Positions 54,192 through 62,615 of a DNA stretch of 64,000 nucleotides are shown here, in pieces. The notes beneath the pieces were generated by a model that made no database searches, was not told the DNA's origin, and worked only from the letters and a program-made list of their open reading frames with translations. The stretch is taken from positions 48,029 to 112,028 of the forward strand of contig PLZS01000206.1 in assembly GCA_003153555.1 (NCBI GenBank), given 5' to 3'. The position numbers and the translations under genes were made by a program. Within the stretch, counting starts at the first letter, position 1; each line of letters begins with the position of its first letter. The DNA comes from Candidatus Melainabacteria bacterium (lineage in GTDB: Bacteria; Cyanobacteriota; Vampirovibrionia; Obscuribacterales; Obscuribacteraceae).

Positions 54192-54746
54192 ATGCTCAAA
54201 CCGTTGACTAAAGACGCTATAGGCGGGGACTACAGTAGTGAACTGTCTGTGCAGGATTATGCAAAGAAAGTCACTATCGAAGGTGTTCAGTTAATCAACC
54301 TCAATTTGTTTGTGGATGATGGCGGCGCTCTAGCCGAAATCGTACGCTTCGACGATCAGGGAAATCTGCAAATTCTGCCTGAATTCAAGGTTCGTCAGAC
54401 CACCTACTCACAAATGCTGCCTGGCACGATCAAAGCTTTCCACCTTCACTACAATCAAGAAGATGTCTGGTTCGTTATTCCGCAAGACCGATTGCTAATC
54501 GGCTTGTTTGACGCGCGGAAAGACTCTCCTACTTACAACAAGCACATGCGCTTCGTTCTTGGAGCTGGTCGCGCTCAAGCGCTCTACATACCTCGTGGAG
54601 TAGCACACGGCTTAGCGAACATCGGCCACCAAGCCGCCAATATGATTTACTTCGTCAATCAATGTTTTGACGCCAACAATCCCGATGAACATCGATTGCC
54701 TTGGGATATTCTGGGCGAAGACTTTTGGGAATTGAAGAAAGGCTAA
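54192..54746 (+). CDS. RmlC-like dTDP-4-dehydrorhamnose 3,5-epimerase-type cupin
   Basis: This is a 184-residue cupin of the RmlC family, following rmlD. GTIKAFHLHYNQEDVWFVIPQDRLLIGLFDARKDSPTYN covers the catalytic histidine region, and LYIPRGVAHGLANIG is the conserved metal-free cupin block. Usual RmlC has RGLHYQ; here the segment reads AFHLHYNQ, so the substrate contacts are altered although the histidine is kept. The context supports the 3,5-epimerase step of dTDP-rhamnose synthesis, but a related 3- or 5-epimerase or isomerase is possible. Confidence 0.8.
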   Translation: MLKPLTKDAIGGDYSSELSVQDYAKKVTIEGVQLINLNLFVDDGGALAEIVRFDDQGNLQILPEFKVRQTTYSQMLPGTIKAFHLHYNQEDVWFVIPQDRLLIGLFDARKDSPTYNKHMRFVLGAGRAQALYIPRGVAHGLANIGHQAANMIYFVNQCFDANNPDEHRLPWDILGEDFWELKKG

Positions 54747-54817
54747 CTTTGTCTCATCAGGCATAGAGACTGCATCCGTTACCCCCGGAATCCCTTAGTT
54801 CCCCATAGTGTGAACGA

Positions 54818-56410
54818 ATGCGCATTTGCCTAATTTCACGCGAATATCCACCAGAGACTGGCTGGGGTGGTATTGGTGCATACACGTATCAGCACGCTAA
54901 TGCTCTAGTCGCCTTGGGACACGATGTGGAAGTCGTCGCCTTAGCGCAGAAAGAAGAGATTTCCGAACCGCCAATCGGCAATGGCGCAGAGCGACCAGAG
55001 CGGCATCTGATTCCGCTGCACAGGGCAGTGTGGGGTCACCTTCTCGACGAGTTAGCCACGATCTGGATATCACTTCCCTACAGTCACTATCTATTCAAAA
55101 CAACAATTGCTCTGTGGAACAAATTCACTGAGTTGCACGCAAAAAAACCATTTGATGTTGTCGAAGCTCCAGAGCACCTAGCAGAAGGGCTGCTGATCGC
55201 CTTGACGAAATCTTGTCCGTTGGTGGTGCGCTTGCACACACCACACTTCAAATTCGTTGCGGAGAGATATCACAATCTCGTTCCGTCATTTGATCACAAT
55301 CTATTTGGATTGCTCGAACGCTTGACCATACTAAACGCCGATGCTGTTTCATCGCCAAGCGAAGAGCTTGCGAAGTATGTCTCGCTTGATTGCGGGTATG
55401 ACAGTAACTCAATTCACATCGTGCGCAATGGCGTCGACACAAACAAATTCAGTCCCATCGGTCCCAAATCACTAGCAGACTCAGAGCGAGTCACAGTCAT
55501 GTTTGCAGGGCGCCTGGAAGAACGCAAAGGCATTCATCAACTTATCGATGCCATTCCACAAGTTCTTGAACAAACGAAGAATGTTAGATTCATTATTGTC
55601 GGCAGAGATATGAAAATCGGCAAGCGATCCGTTTCAGAAACAGTCAAACGTCGCCTGGCTGCAAGCGGTGCCGGTGCATACGTCCAATTCATCGACCATG
55701 TCCCCCTGTCCGAGATGCCTTCTCTTTATCGTTCTGCTGACATTTGTGTAGTGCCTTCGCTCTATGAGAATGCACCATATACAGTGCTGGAAGCAATGGC
55801 GTGCGGGAAGCCGGTTGTTGCTACGAATGCTGGTGGCACACCAGAATACATTGATGATGGTGTTACGGGGTTTGTCATTCCGCCCGGTCGACCGGCAGAC
55901 ATCGCAGCTGCGATAGTAAAACTTGCAATCTCACCCGAACGCCGCTCAGCATTCGGTGAAGCAGCCCGTGACAAGGCTCTCGCCATGCTGGAAAGCAGCA
56001 CGGTAGCTGAGCACGAAATACTAGTTTACGAAAAGGCAATTATCAATTATCGAAACGCTAAACAATATGCACAATATCGTAAATCGCCTGAAGAAGCTTT
56101 CGCGGACGTTCGAGATTTGATTTACTCTTATCATCAAAATCTGTACCAGCTAATTTATGTGCATTCCTTGACATTCAGAATCAAACATTGGCTTTTACTT
56201 GGAGTGAAGAGACCGCGGCTGTGTGCGGCAAAAGCACTGCTCTCCCCACTCAATCTCGCTCACGGTTTAAGCGGATATAGGTCATCGCTATTGGAAGGGT
56301 TTACTCGGAAATTGGATATCGATATCAAAGCAAAAGAAAGCGAGCGAGACGAACTATTTAGATCCTTCGTCGGAAACAGCATTAGACAGCCTCATCTAAA
56401 TAACCGCTGA
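54818..56410 (+). CDS. GT4-family glycosyltransferase with shared C-terminal module
   Basis: This is a 530-residue GT-B enzyme, closely similar to the one at 17439 (MRICLISREYPPETGWGGIGAY). The second domain has VMFAGRLEERKGIHQLIDAIP, VVPSLYENAPYTVLEAMACGKPVVATNAGG with the full EX7E motif, and DDGVTGFVIPPGRP. Beyond the GT domain lies LIYSYHQNLYQLIYVHSLTFRIKHW, the third copy of the tail motif in this window, followed by a basic region. The start is ATG 54818 aligned with its paralogue. It closes the rml-PGT gene run and likely adds a sugar to the same glycan. Confidence 0.9.
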   Translation: MRICLISREYPPETGWGGIGAYTYQHANALVALGHDVEVVALAQKEEISEPPIGNGAERPERHLIPLHRAVWGHLLDELATIWISLPYSHYLFKTTIALWNKFTELHAKKPFDVVEAPEHLAEGLLIALTKSCPLVVRLHTPHFKFVAERYHNLVPSFDHNLFGLLERLTILNADAVSSPSEELAKYVSLDCGYDSNSIHIVRNGVDTNKFSPIGPKSLADSERVTVMFAGRLEERKGIHQLIDAIPQVLEQTKNVRFIIVGRDMKIGKRSVSETVKRRLAASGAGAYVQFIDHVPLSEMPSLYRSADICVVPSLYENAPYTVLEAMACGKPVVATNAGGTPEYIDDGVTGFVIPPGRPADIAAAIVKLAISPERRSAFGEAARDKALAMLESSTVAEHEILVYEKAIINYRNAKQYAQYRKSPEEAFADVRDLIYSYHQNLYQLIYVHSLTFRIKHWLLLGVKRPRLCAAKALLSPLNLAHGLSGYRSSLLEGFTRKLDIDIKAKESERDELFRSFVGNSIRQPHLNNR

Positions 56411-56443
56411 GGCAGTTTCGCTTCATCAGTATCTATGACGCTC

Positions 56444-57778
56444 TCATTGTCCGGCATGCGCAGCCAAGGCGACCGCGTCTGCTACAACCTTGTGGACCTC
56501 ACGATCCAAAATACTTGGTACAAGATTATCCATCTTAGTTTGACCAGCAATAGCATGAGCGGCGGCGATTTTCATGGCATCGGTAAATCTAGTTGCGCCA
56601 GCCATGAGTGCACCTTTAAACAGTCCAGGAAAAGACAAAGCGTTATTGATCGTTCTACCATCGGCAGCGTAACGGGCACCATATTGAATCGCCAAATCAG
56701 GATCTATTTCAGGATCTGGATTTGATAAAGCAAGAATGACTTGACCCTGTTTCACCATCTCTGGTTTGATCAACCCTGGAACTCCAGTTGTGGCGACCAC
56801 GACGTCAGATTCACGCATCACACTTTGCAGATCGACAGGATAACCGCCCAAGTTTTTCAAACGATCCATCGCCGGTTGACGCAGGTCCGTACCAAAAATT
56901 CTCTTCACCCCAAATCCATGAAGCAGCTGGGCAATGCCTGATCCAGCAGCCCCAAGTCCGATAATACCGATACTGCATGAAGCCAGGTCAATGCCCATTC
57001 TCTGAGTTATCGTCAACAGTGCACCTAGGACCACTACTGCAGTAGCATGTTGATCATCATGCAAAACAGGGATGGACAATGCGGCCTGCAACTTTTCTTC
57101 AATCTCGAAACACTCGGGGGCGGCGATATCCTCTAATTGTATGGCACCAAATGTAGGGGCAATCGCTTTTACGGTTTCGACAATATAATCGCTGTCGGTA
57201 GAGTCGATCAGAATTGGCACAGCACTGATGCCAACCAGTTGTGCGAAGAGGACCGACTTTCCTTCCATGACAGGCATGCCCGCGACCGGACCGATATTTC
57301 CCAAACCCAGAATGGCCGTTCCATTGGTCACGACAGCAACGGTATTCGAAATACCTGTGTACTCTTTGCTGAAACTTTTGTCTTTAGCGATCAGCTTGCA
57401 GATCTGCGCGACGCCTGGTGTATAGATGCGCCGCAGCTCAGCAAGTGTGCTTAGCTCGACGCGACTGCGCATTTCGACTTTGCCACCCTGATGAACTAAT
57501 TGAACAGGGTCGATGATGCATTCAACGTCCACACCATCTATTCCGGCAATAGCGTCTTCGAGTTGCCGCAGATGGTTTTCATCATCCAACTGCAGACTGA
57601 TATCCCGAATAATAAAATCCGGACCCTGACTGTGAATCGAAATTTCACCAATATTGGCCGACAAATCGCCTAAAAGCGTCGCGATCTTGCCAAGATATCC
57701 TGGCTTGTCCGGCACTCTCAATCTCAAAATCCGAAGAATTTTCGGGTGGGCTTTGCCTACTGACTTTGTTGTTACCAT
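56444..57778 (-). CDS. NAD(P)-dependent malic enzyme with N-terminal ACT domain
   Basis: This enzyme decarboxylates malate to pyruvate. Residues about 14-90 form an ACT domain, suggesting allosteric control by an amino acid. The malic enzyme follows: Tyr119 in RIYTPGV, Lys174 in EGKSVLF, metal ligands Glu216-Asp217 and Asp241 (HDDQHAT), and the NAD-binding GLGAAGSG at 274-281. At 444 residues it is the short prokaryotic form without a phosphotransacetylase tail. The ACT-malic fusion is known in several bacterial phyla. It converges with the rml/GT4 run and is unlinked to it. Confidence 0.95.
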   Translation of the reverse strand: MVTTKSVGKAHPKILRILRLRVPDKPGYLGKIATLLGDLSANIGEISIHSQGPDFIIRDISLQLDDENHLRQLEDAIAGIDGVDVECIIDPVQLVHQGGKVEMRSRVELSTLAELRRIYTPGVAQICKLIAKDKSFSKEYTGISNTVAVVTNGTAILGLGNIGPVAGMPVMEGKSVLFAQLVGISAVPILIDSTDSDYIVETVKAIAPTFGAIQLEDIAAPECFEIEEKLQAALSIPVLHDDQHATAVVVLGALLTITQRMGIDLASCSIGIIGLGAAGSGIAQLLHGFGVKRIFGTDLRQPAMDRLKNLGGYPVDLQSVMRESDVVVATTGVPGLIKPEMVKQGQVILALSNPDPEIDPDLAIQYGARYAADGRTINNALSFPGLFKGALMAGATRFTDAMKIAAAHAIAGQTKMDNLVPSILDREVHKVVADAVALAAHAGQ

Positions 57779-57863
57779 GTTCTCGATTCACAAGGGGCTT
57801 GAATCAGTTTAACGTAATCAATCTCCTCACCGGACGATTGTTTGCGATAGCTAAACTACGCTG

Positions 57864-58658
57864 TCACTGATTTTTTAGCTTCTCTGCTTGTGTCGCTAGT
57901 TCACGGCTCTCTTTGAGGAAGCCTTTCTGCTTCATAAAGTAGGCAGCATAATCCAGCTCCACTATGGATTCGTGGCAACGATAGAGCTGCTCATCTCTAT
58001 GCCAAAATGCACTCATTTCGTCGCTTAATCTCCTCGCCTTACATTGATCAGAATTATTTAGATTGGCCATTTCAAGAAAAATCTTGAAAAGTTCTGGATG
58101 GCAAAAATTGCGAATTTGAGCTAAAGACTCCATGGCCAATTCTTTTTTGCCGAGCGCCATATACGCCTTTGCAAGATCGCCTCTCGGTTGTACCTGTTGT
58201 GGGTTTAGCGCAACTATGTCGCGCAGAACCCGCGCAGCCTCGTGATCGTCATGCAGTCCCAGTAGTGCTTCGCAAAGGACGATGCCTCTGAAAGAATTGG
58301 CACCGACTCTATCCTGACAAGCGCTCGGCGTGAGTTCTAATAACTGTTTCGCTTCCGCATACATCCCGACACTTATGATGCTGGAAGCAACACCTTCGTC
58401 AATAATCGGCAATTCATTGATGCTCTCAGCTCCAAGTAAACTTCTAACCTGAAGCACTTCCTTGGATATAGCGCGAGCTTGTTTGTATTGACATTGAGCT
58501 ATGGATTTATACATTGAGCGCACGAGCTGCCGATACTGATCTTCTCTCGAATACCGTAAGGCCAGCGGGCTAACGAAATATGCAATTAACACCGCTGAAG
58601 CTGCGACAACTAGCGGCGCATATAATCTAGAAGAAAGAAGCAATAACTTGAAATTCAC
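57864..58658 (-). CDS. Membrane-anchored TPR-type protein
   Basis: This is a 264-residue protein. A transmembrane anchor occupies residues about 10-32 (VVAASAVLIAYFVSPLALRY), and the rest is helical with tetratricopeptide-like pairs (LRDIVALNPQQVQPRGDLAKAYMALGKKELAMESLAQI). No catalytic residues are recognisable. It is a likely scaffold facing the extracytoplasmic side. It stands alone between the malic enzyme and a divergent rhodanese gene. Confidence 0.7.
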   Translation of the reverse strand: MNFKLLLLSSRLYAPLVVAASAVLIAYFVSPLALRYSREDQYRQLVRSMYKSIAQCQYKQARAISKEVLQVRSLLGAESINELPIIDEGVASSIISVGMYAEAKQLLELTPSACQDRVGANSFRGIVLCEALLGLHDDHEAARVLRDIVALNPQQVQPRGDLAKAYMALGKKELAMESLAQIRNFCHPELFKIFLEMANLNNSDQCKARRLSDEMSAFWHRDEQLYRCHESIVELDYAAYFMKQKGFLKESRELATQAEKLKNQ

Positions 58659-58815
58659 TGTATACCTTTGATCGATTGATCCGAAGTCGCAGCTAAAATA
58701 ACAAAATTAGCGGTTGTTAGGTATGGTGTACGTACGGATTATCTTGGTAAGGCAGAAGATTATTCGCTTGAATACACATTCGATTTCGATCCAATATTGA
58801 GCGACGGAAACCAGT

Positions 58816-59670
58816 ATGAACATCGGTCTTCTCCAAATTGAAACTCTGATAAAAGACGTTATCAGCGATCAACGCAAATATGCTGTGGTGGATGCGCGTC
58901 CCGAGTCCGAATACTTAAGCGGCCACATACCTGGCGCAGTTAGAATTTCGTGGGAAGAATGGTGCGAATCCGCTCCTTACGAAGCTGCACCAATTTTGCA
59001 CGAGCCTGGATACTGGGGCACTCTCGGAAATTCGAGCGAGCAATCTTTCGAGAAGCGGCTGATCGACCTTGGGATCAGACAGAACGCACCACTTGTTGTC
59101 TATGCAGATTCGGCGCGCTCAAAAGGAAGGGAAGGTCGCGTCGCCTGGATGCTTTTGTATTTTGGAGCCAGCGAAGTTTATATGCTTGACGGTGGCTGGA
59201 ACGGTTGGATCAATGCAGCAGGAGCGGTCGAGGCTGGCATTCAATCCCCTTCTCAGAAAGGTGAGTTCCGCATTGCACTGGACGAAAGGCGCCGAGTAAA
59301 GCACAAAGATTTGTTCGACGATAATGCAAATCAGTTACCGTTGATGATTGACACGCGAACTGCTGCTGAATTCCACGGTGATTGCTACGACTATCAACCT
59401 GTTAAGGGACGCCTTCCCAACTCTATTCTTTTTCCCTTCGCGTCATTGTTCGAAGAAGACGGGACGTTTGTCCAGCGTGAGCGTTATCTGGAAATCACAC
59501 CGCTAGACATTCTGCATTCATTAAACAAAGTATCCTACTGCGAGGTCGGTGTGCGAGCTTCGACATTTTCTTTGCTGCACGAGATCTATACAGGTGAGAT
59601 CATTCCAGTCTATGACGGCTCAATAATGGAATGGGGCTGGCAACTCAAATCCAAAGAGCCCCGTCCTTGA
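58816..59670 (+). CDS. Tandem-domain rhodanese (thiosulfate sulfurtransferase)
   Basis: This is a 284-residue protein of two rhodanese domains. The first (about 1-135) has VVDARPESEYLSGHIPGAVRISWEEW but, at the active-site position, ADSARSKG without cysteine, as is usual for the inactive N-terminal half. The second domain carries the catalytic loop with Cys242 in CEVGVRA. Sulfur transfer from thiosulfate or 3-mercaptopyruvate is the family activity; the six-residue loop size after the Cys is typical of thiosulfate sulfurtransferases. It is cytoplasmic. Confidence 0.9.
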   Translation: MNIGLLQIETLIKDVISDQRKYAVVDARPESEYLSGHIPGAVRISWEEWCESAPYEAAPILHEPGYWGTLGNSSEQSFEKRLIDLGIRQNAPLVVYADSARSKGREGRVAWMLLYFGASEVYMLDGGWNGWINAAGAVEAGIQSPSQKGEFRIALDERRRVKHKDLFDDNANQLPLMIDTRTAAEFHGDCYDYQPVKGRLPNSILFPFASLFEEDGTFVQRERYLEITPLDILHSLNKVSYCEVGVRASTFSLLHEIYTGEIIPVYDGSIMEWGWQLKSKEPRP

Positions 59671-59741
59671 CGGTAAAAGACTCACACAAAATTCTCTGCT
59701 GAATCAGTGACCGGTCTGGTCGATTTGGGCATGTTTTTTCC

Positions 59742-59960
59742 ATGCATAATGACAAAATTTTAGTTTCATATGATCTTCTACTCGATGAAGTCCTCAGAAG
59801 AGTTGATGACGGCGCAAACCGCCGCTCCCAAGAGGATGAGCACTTCTATTTCGACTTGATTTGCAGCCTGGTCCATAACAAAACGAGGCTAGAGTGGGCC
59901 GTGGAAGCTCAAAGCAAAAATGAGGACGCAGTAGGACCGTGCGACAGCGCACCTTGGTAG
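59742..59960 (+). CDS. Hypothetical small protein
   Basis: This is a 72-residue acidic, helical-looking protein (KILVSYDLLLDEVLRRVDDGANRRSQEDEH). No ribosome-binding site of note precedes the ATG, and no family is recognised. Codon use is like the neighbours. It lies at the left border of the repeat-bounded decayed region. Confidence 0.4.
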   Translation: MHNDKILVSYDLLLDEVLRRVDDGANRRSQEDEHFYFDLICSLVHNKTRLEWAVEAQSKNEDAVGPCDSAPW

Positions 59961-60020
59961 TCCACATCTAGAAATTTCTTCAAAGCGAACAACGAAGTTA
60001 GATGCTCAAAAAAAAATGAA

Positions 60021-60052
60021 CGACCCGCGGGCGAGTTGGATGCCGCGGGTCG
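60021..60052 (-). terminator. Rho-independent terminator, repeat copy 1
   Basis: A 10-bp stem (cgacccgcgg with ccgcgggtcg) is followed on the minus strand by ttcatttttttt. It is a strong leftward terminator that no longer has an intact gene in front of it. Confidence 0.7.
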
Positions 60053-60089
60053 TATTCTAGTCTTCATCTGCTGCCGAGTAGATGATGAC

Positions 60090-60137
60090 TTAGATTCTGA
60101 AGAACGGAGTTTCTACAACTTTGTCCAACCAAATTAC
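60090..60137 (-). pseudogene. 3' end fragment of a duplicated hypothetical gene
   Basis: Read on the minus strand this encodes VIWLDKVVETPFFRI and a stop. It is the same ending as the protein at 62691-63374 apart from one Lys-to-Arg change. It is the only remaining coding part of repeat copy 1. Confidence 0.75.
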
Positions 60138-60285
60138 CGTTGGGAAAAGCCATAATTCTGCCGTACAAGGAAGGGTTTAGCGAGTATATCGAGAATGCCT
60201 ACGGGCAAATACGATTGCGCAAACCTGGGGATAGCACTGATACTCTTATTGCTGGTCCGAAGGAACCTCAGAAGAGTTTGAAGCA

Positions 60286-60723
60286 ATGAAAGCATTTTAC
60301 TTATTCACAACAGTTCTTTTCCTCACAATGCTGCCGATGTTTGCAGCCACGCCGCCGAACGAGGAGGAAAAGCGCCATGCGGTTTTCGCTTCATCTTCTT
60401 TGATCCAGTTGATAGCCGCACCGCAAAGTTTCGATGGGAAGGTTGTGGGCGTTCAAGGTTATCTCAGCACTGGTTACGAGGACTCATGCTTGTATCTGAC
60501 TCGTGACGATGCCGATTACGTCTACCAACCGAATGCCGTGAATGTTGCATTTGGCAAACAGGTCAAAATGATCCCGAACAACCCTAATCATTCGTTGCGC
60601 GAATTTGACCACAAGCGCGTTTTCGTGATCGGTCGGTTCGATGCCATAAAGCACGAAATAGAGGAAATTTCCCAAATCAGCTTAGCTCGGCGCTTTTACC
60701 CGATCAAGAAAACGCACAAATAG
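60286..60723 (+). CDS. Exported hypothetical protein
   Basis: This is a 145-residue protein with a signal peptide (residues 1-20, cleaved near MFAA-TPP). The mature part has SFDGKVVGVQGYLSTGYEDSCLYLTRDDADY and KRVFVIGRFDAI, reminiscent of small OB-fold or beta-barrel domains seen in exported bacterial proteins that bind ligands, but no family is certain. It is placed inside the repeat-bounded region and appears intact. Confidence 0.6.
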   Translation: MKAFYLFTTVLFLTMLPMFAATPPNEEEKRHAVFASSSLIQLIAAPQSFDGKVVGVQGYLSTGYEDSCLYLTRDDADYVYQPNAVNVAFGKQVKMIPNNPNHSLREFDHKRVFVIGRFDAIKHEIEEISQISLARRFYPIKKTHK

Positions 60724-60799
60724 CAGACCCGTTTGGGCCTTCAAGAATCTATCTACAAATACAAACTTGCCTGATTGGGCTAGCCGAAATATTTGATTA

Positions 60800-61097
60800 G
60801 CTTCCCTATTTATGATCTCTGCATAAACAAATTTTACGGCGCCATTATCTTGCTCACACTGCTTGGAGCAGCCTTGCATCTTATCGCCGTGGACCCAATA
60901 AATCATTGTTTTGGGCAGCTATGGTTAATGGTCTAGCTGCGCCCCCGTTGCTCGTTTTGATACTTCTCATCGCTAACAACAAGAAGATCATGGGCCAACA
61001 TACGAATAGTACAACCAACAACATCTTCTGCTGTTTGGCAATTGGAGCCATGCTTGCTGCTGCACTAGGTATGGTCACCATATTCAAACTGCAATAA
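60800..61097 (+). pseudogene. NRAMP-family metal transporter, 3' remnant with frameshift
   Basis: The last two or three helices of an NRAMP (MntH-like) manganese/iron transporter can be read, but in two frames. First KFYGAIILLTLLGAALHLIAVDPIN (60829-60905), then after a single-base shift LFWAAMVNGLAAPPLLVLILLIANNKKIMG (60906 on). The second block matches the conserved NG-PP-NN-IMG end of the family. Everything before it is missing. A TTG at 60906 could start a 63-residue peptide but there is no ribosome-binding site. Confidence 0.7.
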
Positions 61098-61312
61098 AGT
61101 CAGTTATAGGCACTGTTCTTGAAAAAAGATTTCCATCTTTGCCTAAAACCGCAATCGGTAAATGGAGCCATCTTTACGAGATCGAAAAGTTTACTTTTTG
61201 ATTCGATTTTTGCCGTTCTTTAATGGACTCGTAGTGGTATAGTCGAAATAGAATAGTTGAATGGGATGCGTCCCCAGCCAGTGCAGTAGGTTTTTGCGAG
61301 ACAGGAGTAGCC

Positions 61313-61393
61313 ATGATGCTGAATAAGCGACCTGATGCATACCTCCTATCAAAACTTTTGGCACTTCCACCAAGTAGACCCGGGCAGGCTTGA
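61313..61393 (+). CDS. Possible 26-residue peptide
   Basis: A short frame starts at ATG 61313 and has ggag seven bases upstream. It contains KRPDAYLLSKLLALPPS and is basic. It is too short to judge alone and could equally be a relic; it is listed because it lies next to a better-supported small gene. Confidence 0.25.
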   Translation: MMLNKRPDAYLLSKLLALPPSRPGQA

Positions 61394-61522
61394 CTGGGCT
61401 TAGTTTCAACGGTACTCAATTTTTAGAAGATCCGCAAAAGTAGATCGATTGTGCCAGTGAAACAGCTCGGACGCCTGTCCGCCCAGCTGTTTAAAACTAT
61501 TTCGGCATAAGGAGAACGTGCT

Positions 61523-61690
61523 ATGAGAAAGCGCGCACGTACAGGGCTGTTCGCTAAGCTCCTGTCAAAAGTTTTGTGTTGGTGTGTCGGTAAAGCGATC
61601 GAATCACTTCCGGTGATTGGACCCATTTTCAAAGTAATCAATTTCGTCAACGACATTGCTGCAGCTAATCGTGACTGCGCCTTCACCTGA
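61523..61690 (+). CDS. 55-residue hydrophobic small protein
   Basis: This short gene has a strong ribosome-binding site (aaggag, eight bases upstream of ATG 61523). The product starts with a basic MRKRARTG and continues with an amphipathic or membrane-active segment (LFAKLLSKVLCWCVGKAIES and PVIGPIFKVINFV). It resembles small membrane or bacteriocin-like peptides in composition, but I know no family for it. It is intact although surrounded by broken genes. Confidence 0.5.
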   Translation: MRKRARTGLFAKLLSKVLCWCVGKAIESLPVIGPIFKVINFVNDIAAANRDCAFT

Positions 61691-61775
61691 TTTTGCAATT
61701 CAGAAAAAGAGCTGGGAGCAGTCTCAAGCAAAGGTTTGAGGCGAGTTCTTAGACTCTTGTGGATGAAGGTAGACA

Positions 61776-62034
61776 ATGATGGTTATTTCTTACACCGAGT
61801 TTGGTACCAGAATAGTGATCGCCCTTTTGTGCGGTGCGATTCGACGATTTTGCTCTCAAGGGAATTCGCAGTGAGGATCTAAATGGATCTGGCAAGGTCC
61901 GCGTGAGAGCAGAACTAATAACAGCAGGGCGCTGTGACAAGAAGATGGAATCAATTGTAAACCGACTCACGCTGGAGCCAGGCGTGAGCGCTATCAGCTG
62001 GGAAGCCCTTACTACTGCGGTCATGGAGTGTTGA
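61776..62034 (+). pseudogene. MgtC/SapB-family gene, internally deleted remnant
   Basis: Two pieces of an MgtC-type protein remain. From ATG 61776 (with aagg upstream) the sequence VISYTEFGTRIVIALLCGAI matches the first helix. From about 61834, in another frame, GSGKVRVRAELITAGRCDKKMESIVNRLTLEPGVSAISWE matches the C-terminal cytoplasmic ACT-like domain. The intervening helices are deleted. MgtC proteins are linked to magnesium stress; this copy cannot be functional. Confidence 0.65.
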
Positions 62035-62037
62035 GAG

Positions 62038-62316
62038 ATGAGAAGTCAGAGCAATTTGAATCGCAGAGCACAAAGCCAGAGCAAAAGCGCTCGCAAACAT
62101 TGCTGCTTGGATGAATTGATGCATAGAGCCGTTGAATACAATCGCGGGCACCTAATACTTAACAAGTATGAATATTCACAGCTGATAGCGCTTTTAGAAG
62201 CCCAAGCTTTGCGCTGTCTCGCTCCCGGCGACAAAATGCGCCTAGATGGAGTGACGTTGCTCAAAAATCTAGATGGTACAGCTTCTGTCGAGATGCGAAT
62301 TCTGCGAATTCTTTAG
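62038..62316 (+). CDS. Hypothetical small protein
   Basis: This is a 92-residue frame three bases after the MgtC relic. The N-terminus is basic (SQSNLNRRAQSQSKSARKHC), and the rest is amphipathic (LILNKYEYSQLIALLEAQALRCLAPGDKMRLDGVTLLKNL) with a credible protein-like composition. The ribosome-binding site is weak. I do not recognise it. It could be a passenger of the lost element or a residual N-terminal extension. Confidence 0.4.
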   Translation: MRSQSNLNRRAQSQSKSARKHCCLDELMHRAVEYNRGHLILNKYEYSQLIALLEAQALRCLAPGDKMRLDGVTLLKNLDGTASVEMRILRIL

Positions 62317-62327
62317 GTGTATTAGTA

Positions 62328-62612
62328 ATGTTGAGGTTTGAAATCCTAATGGAACGAGCTAAGCAAAACCCGCCTAACAAGCCAAAGAACACAGAGCGGC
62401 GGGAGCGCGAATATTTGACGCCGCAAGAAGTAACGTTGCTAATTGACATCTCGCGCTACTGCACCACACAATCCGGACATTTCTCTATGCCATCGTATCT
62501 AGTGGCGCTGTGGTGTACTGGAAATGCTGGTTGTAAAAACCTTAGAGAAGCAACACTGCGAACTCCGAGAGGCAGACGATGCAACAAGGTAGAGTGTACT
62601 TCAAAGAGCTGA
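62328..62612 (+). pseudogene. Possible tyrosine-recombinase N-terminal remnant
   Basis: The frame begins with a basic region followed by REREYLTPQEVTLLIDISR, which resembles the start of the catalytic domain of tyrosine recombinases (YLTPDEVERLI). After that the sequence degenerates in all frames and no R..H-R..Y residues can be placed. If the match is real, a site-specific recombinase once lay here. Weak support. Confidence 0.3.
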
Positions 62613-62615
62613 AAG

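Larger units (their letters stand above)
60015..60137. repeat. 123-bp direct repeat, copy 1
   Basis: This copy matches 62616-62738 with about 95 per cent identity over the full length. It contains a terminator hairpin and the last 15 codons of a homologue of the gene at 62691. In this copy nothing coding for the rest of that protein remains. Confidence 0.9.

Noticed and set aside
56444..57778. ACT-malic enzyme fusion as a novelty
   Set aside because: This domain order is already known in several bacterial groups.
60682..60906. 74-residue minus-strand frame
   Set aside because: It lies antisense to the exported protein's end and to the NRAMP relic, which explains the sequence better.
61423..61776. 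117-residue minus-strand frame in the decayed region
   Set aside because: It opposes the 55-residue gene with a strong ribosome-binding site and has no recognisable motif.
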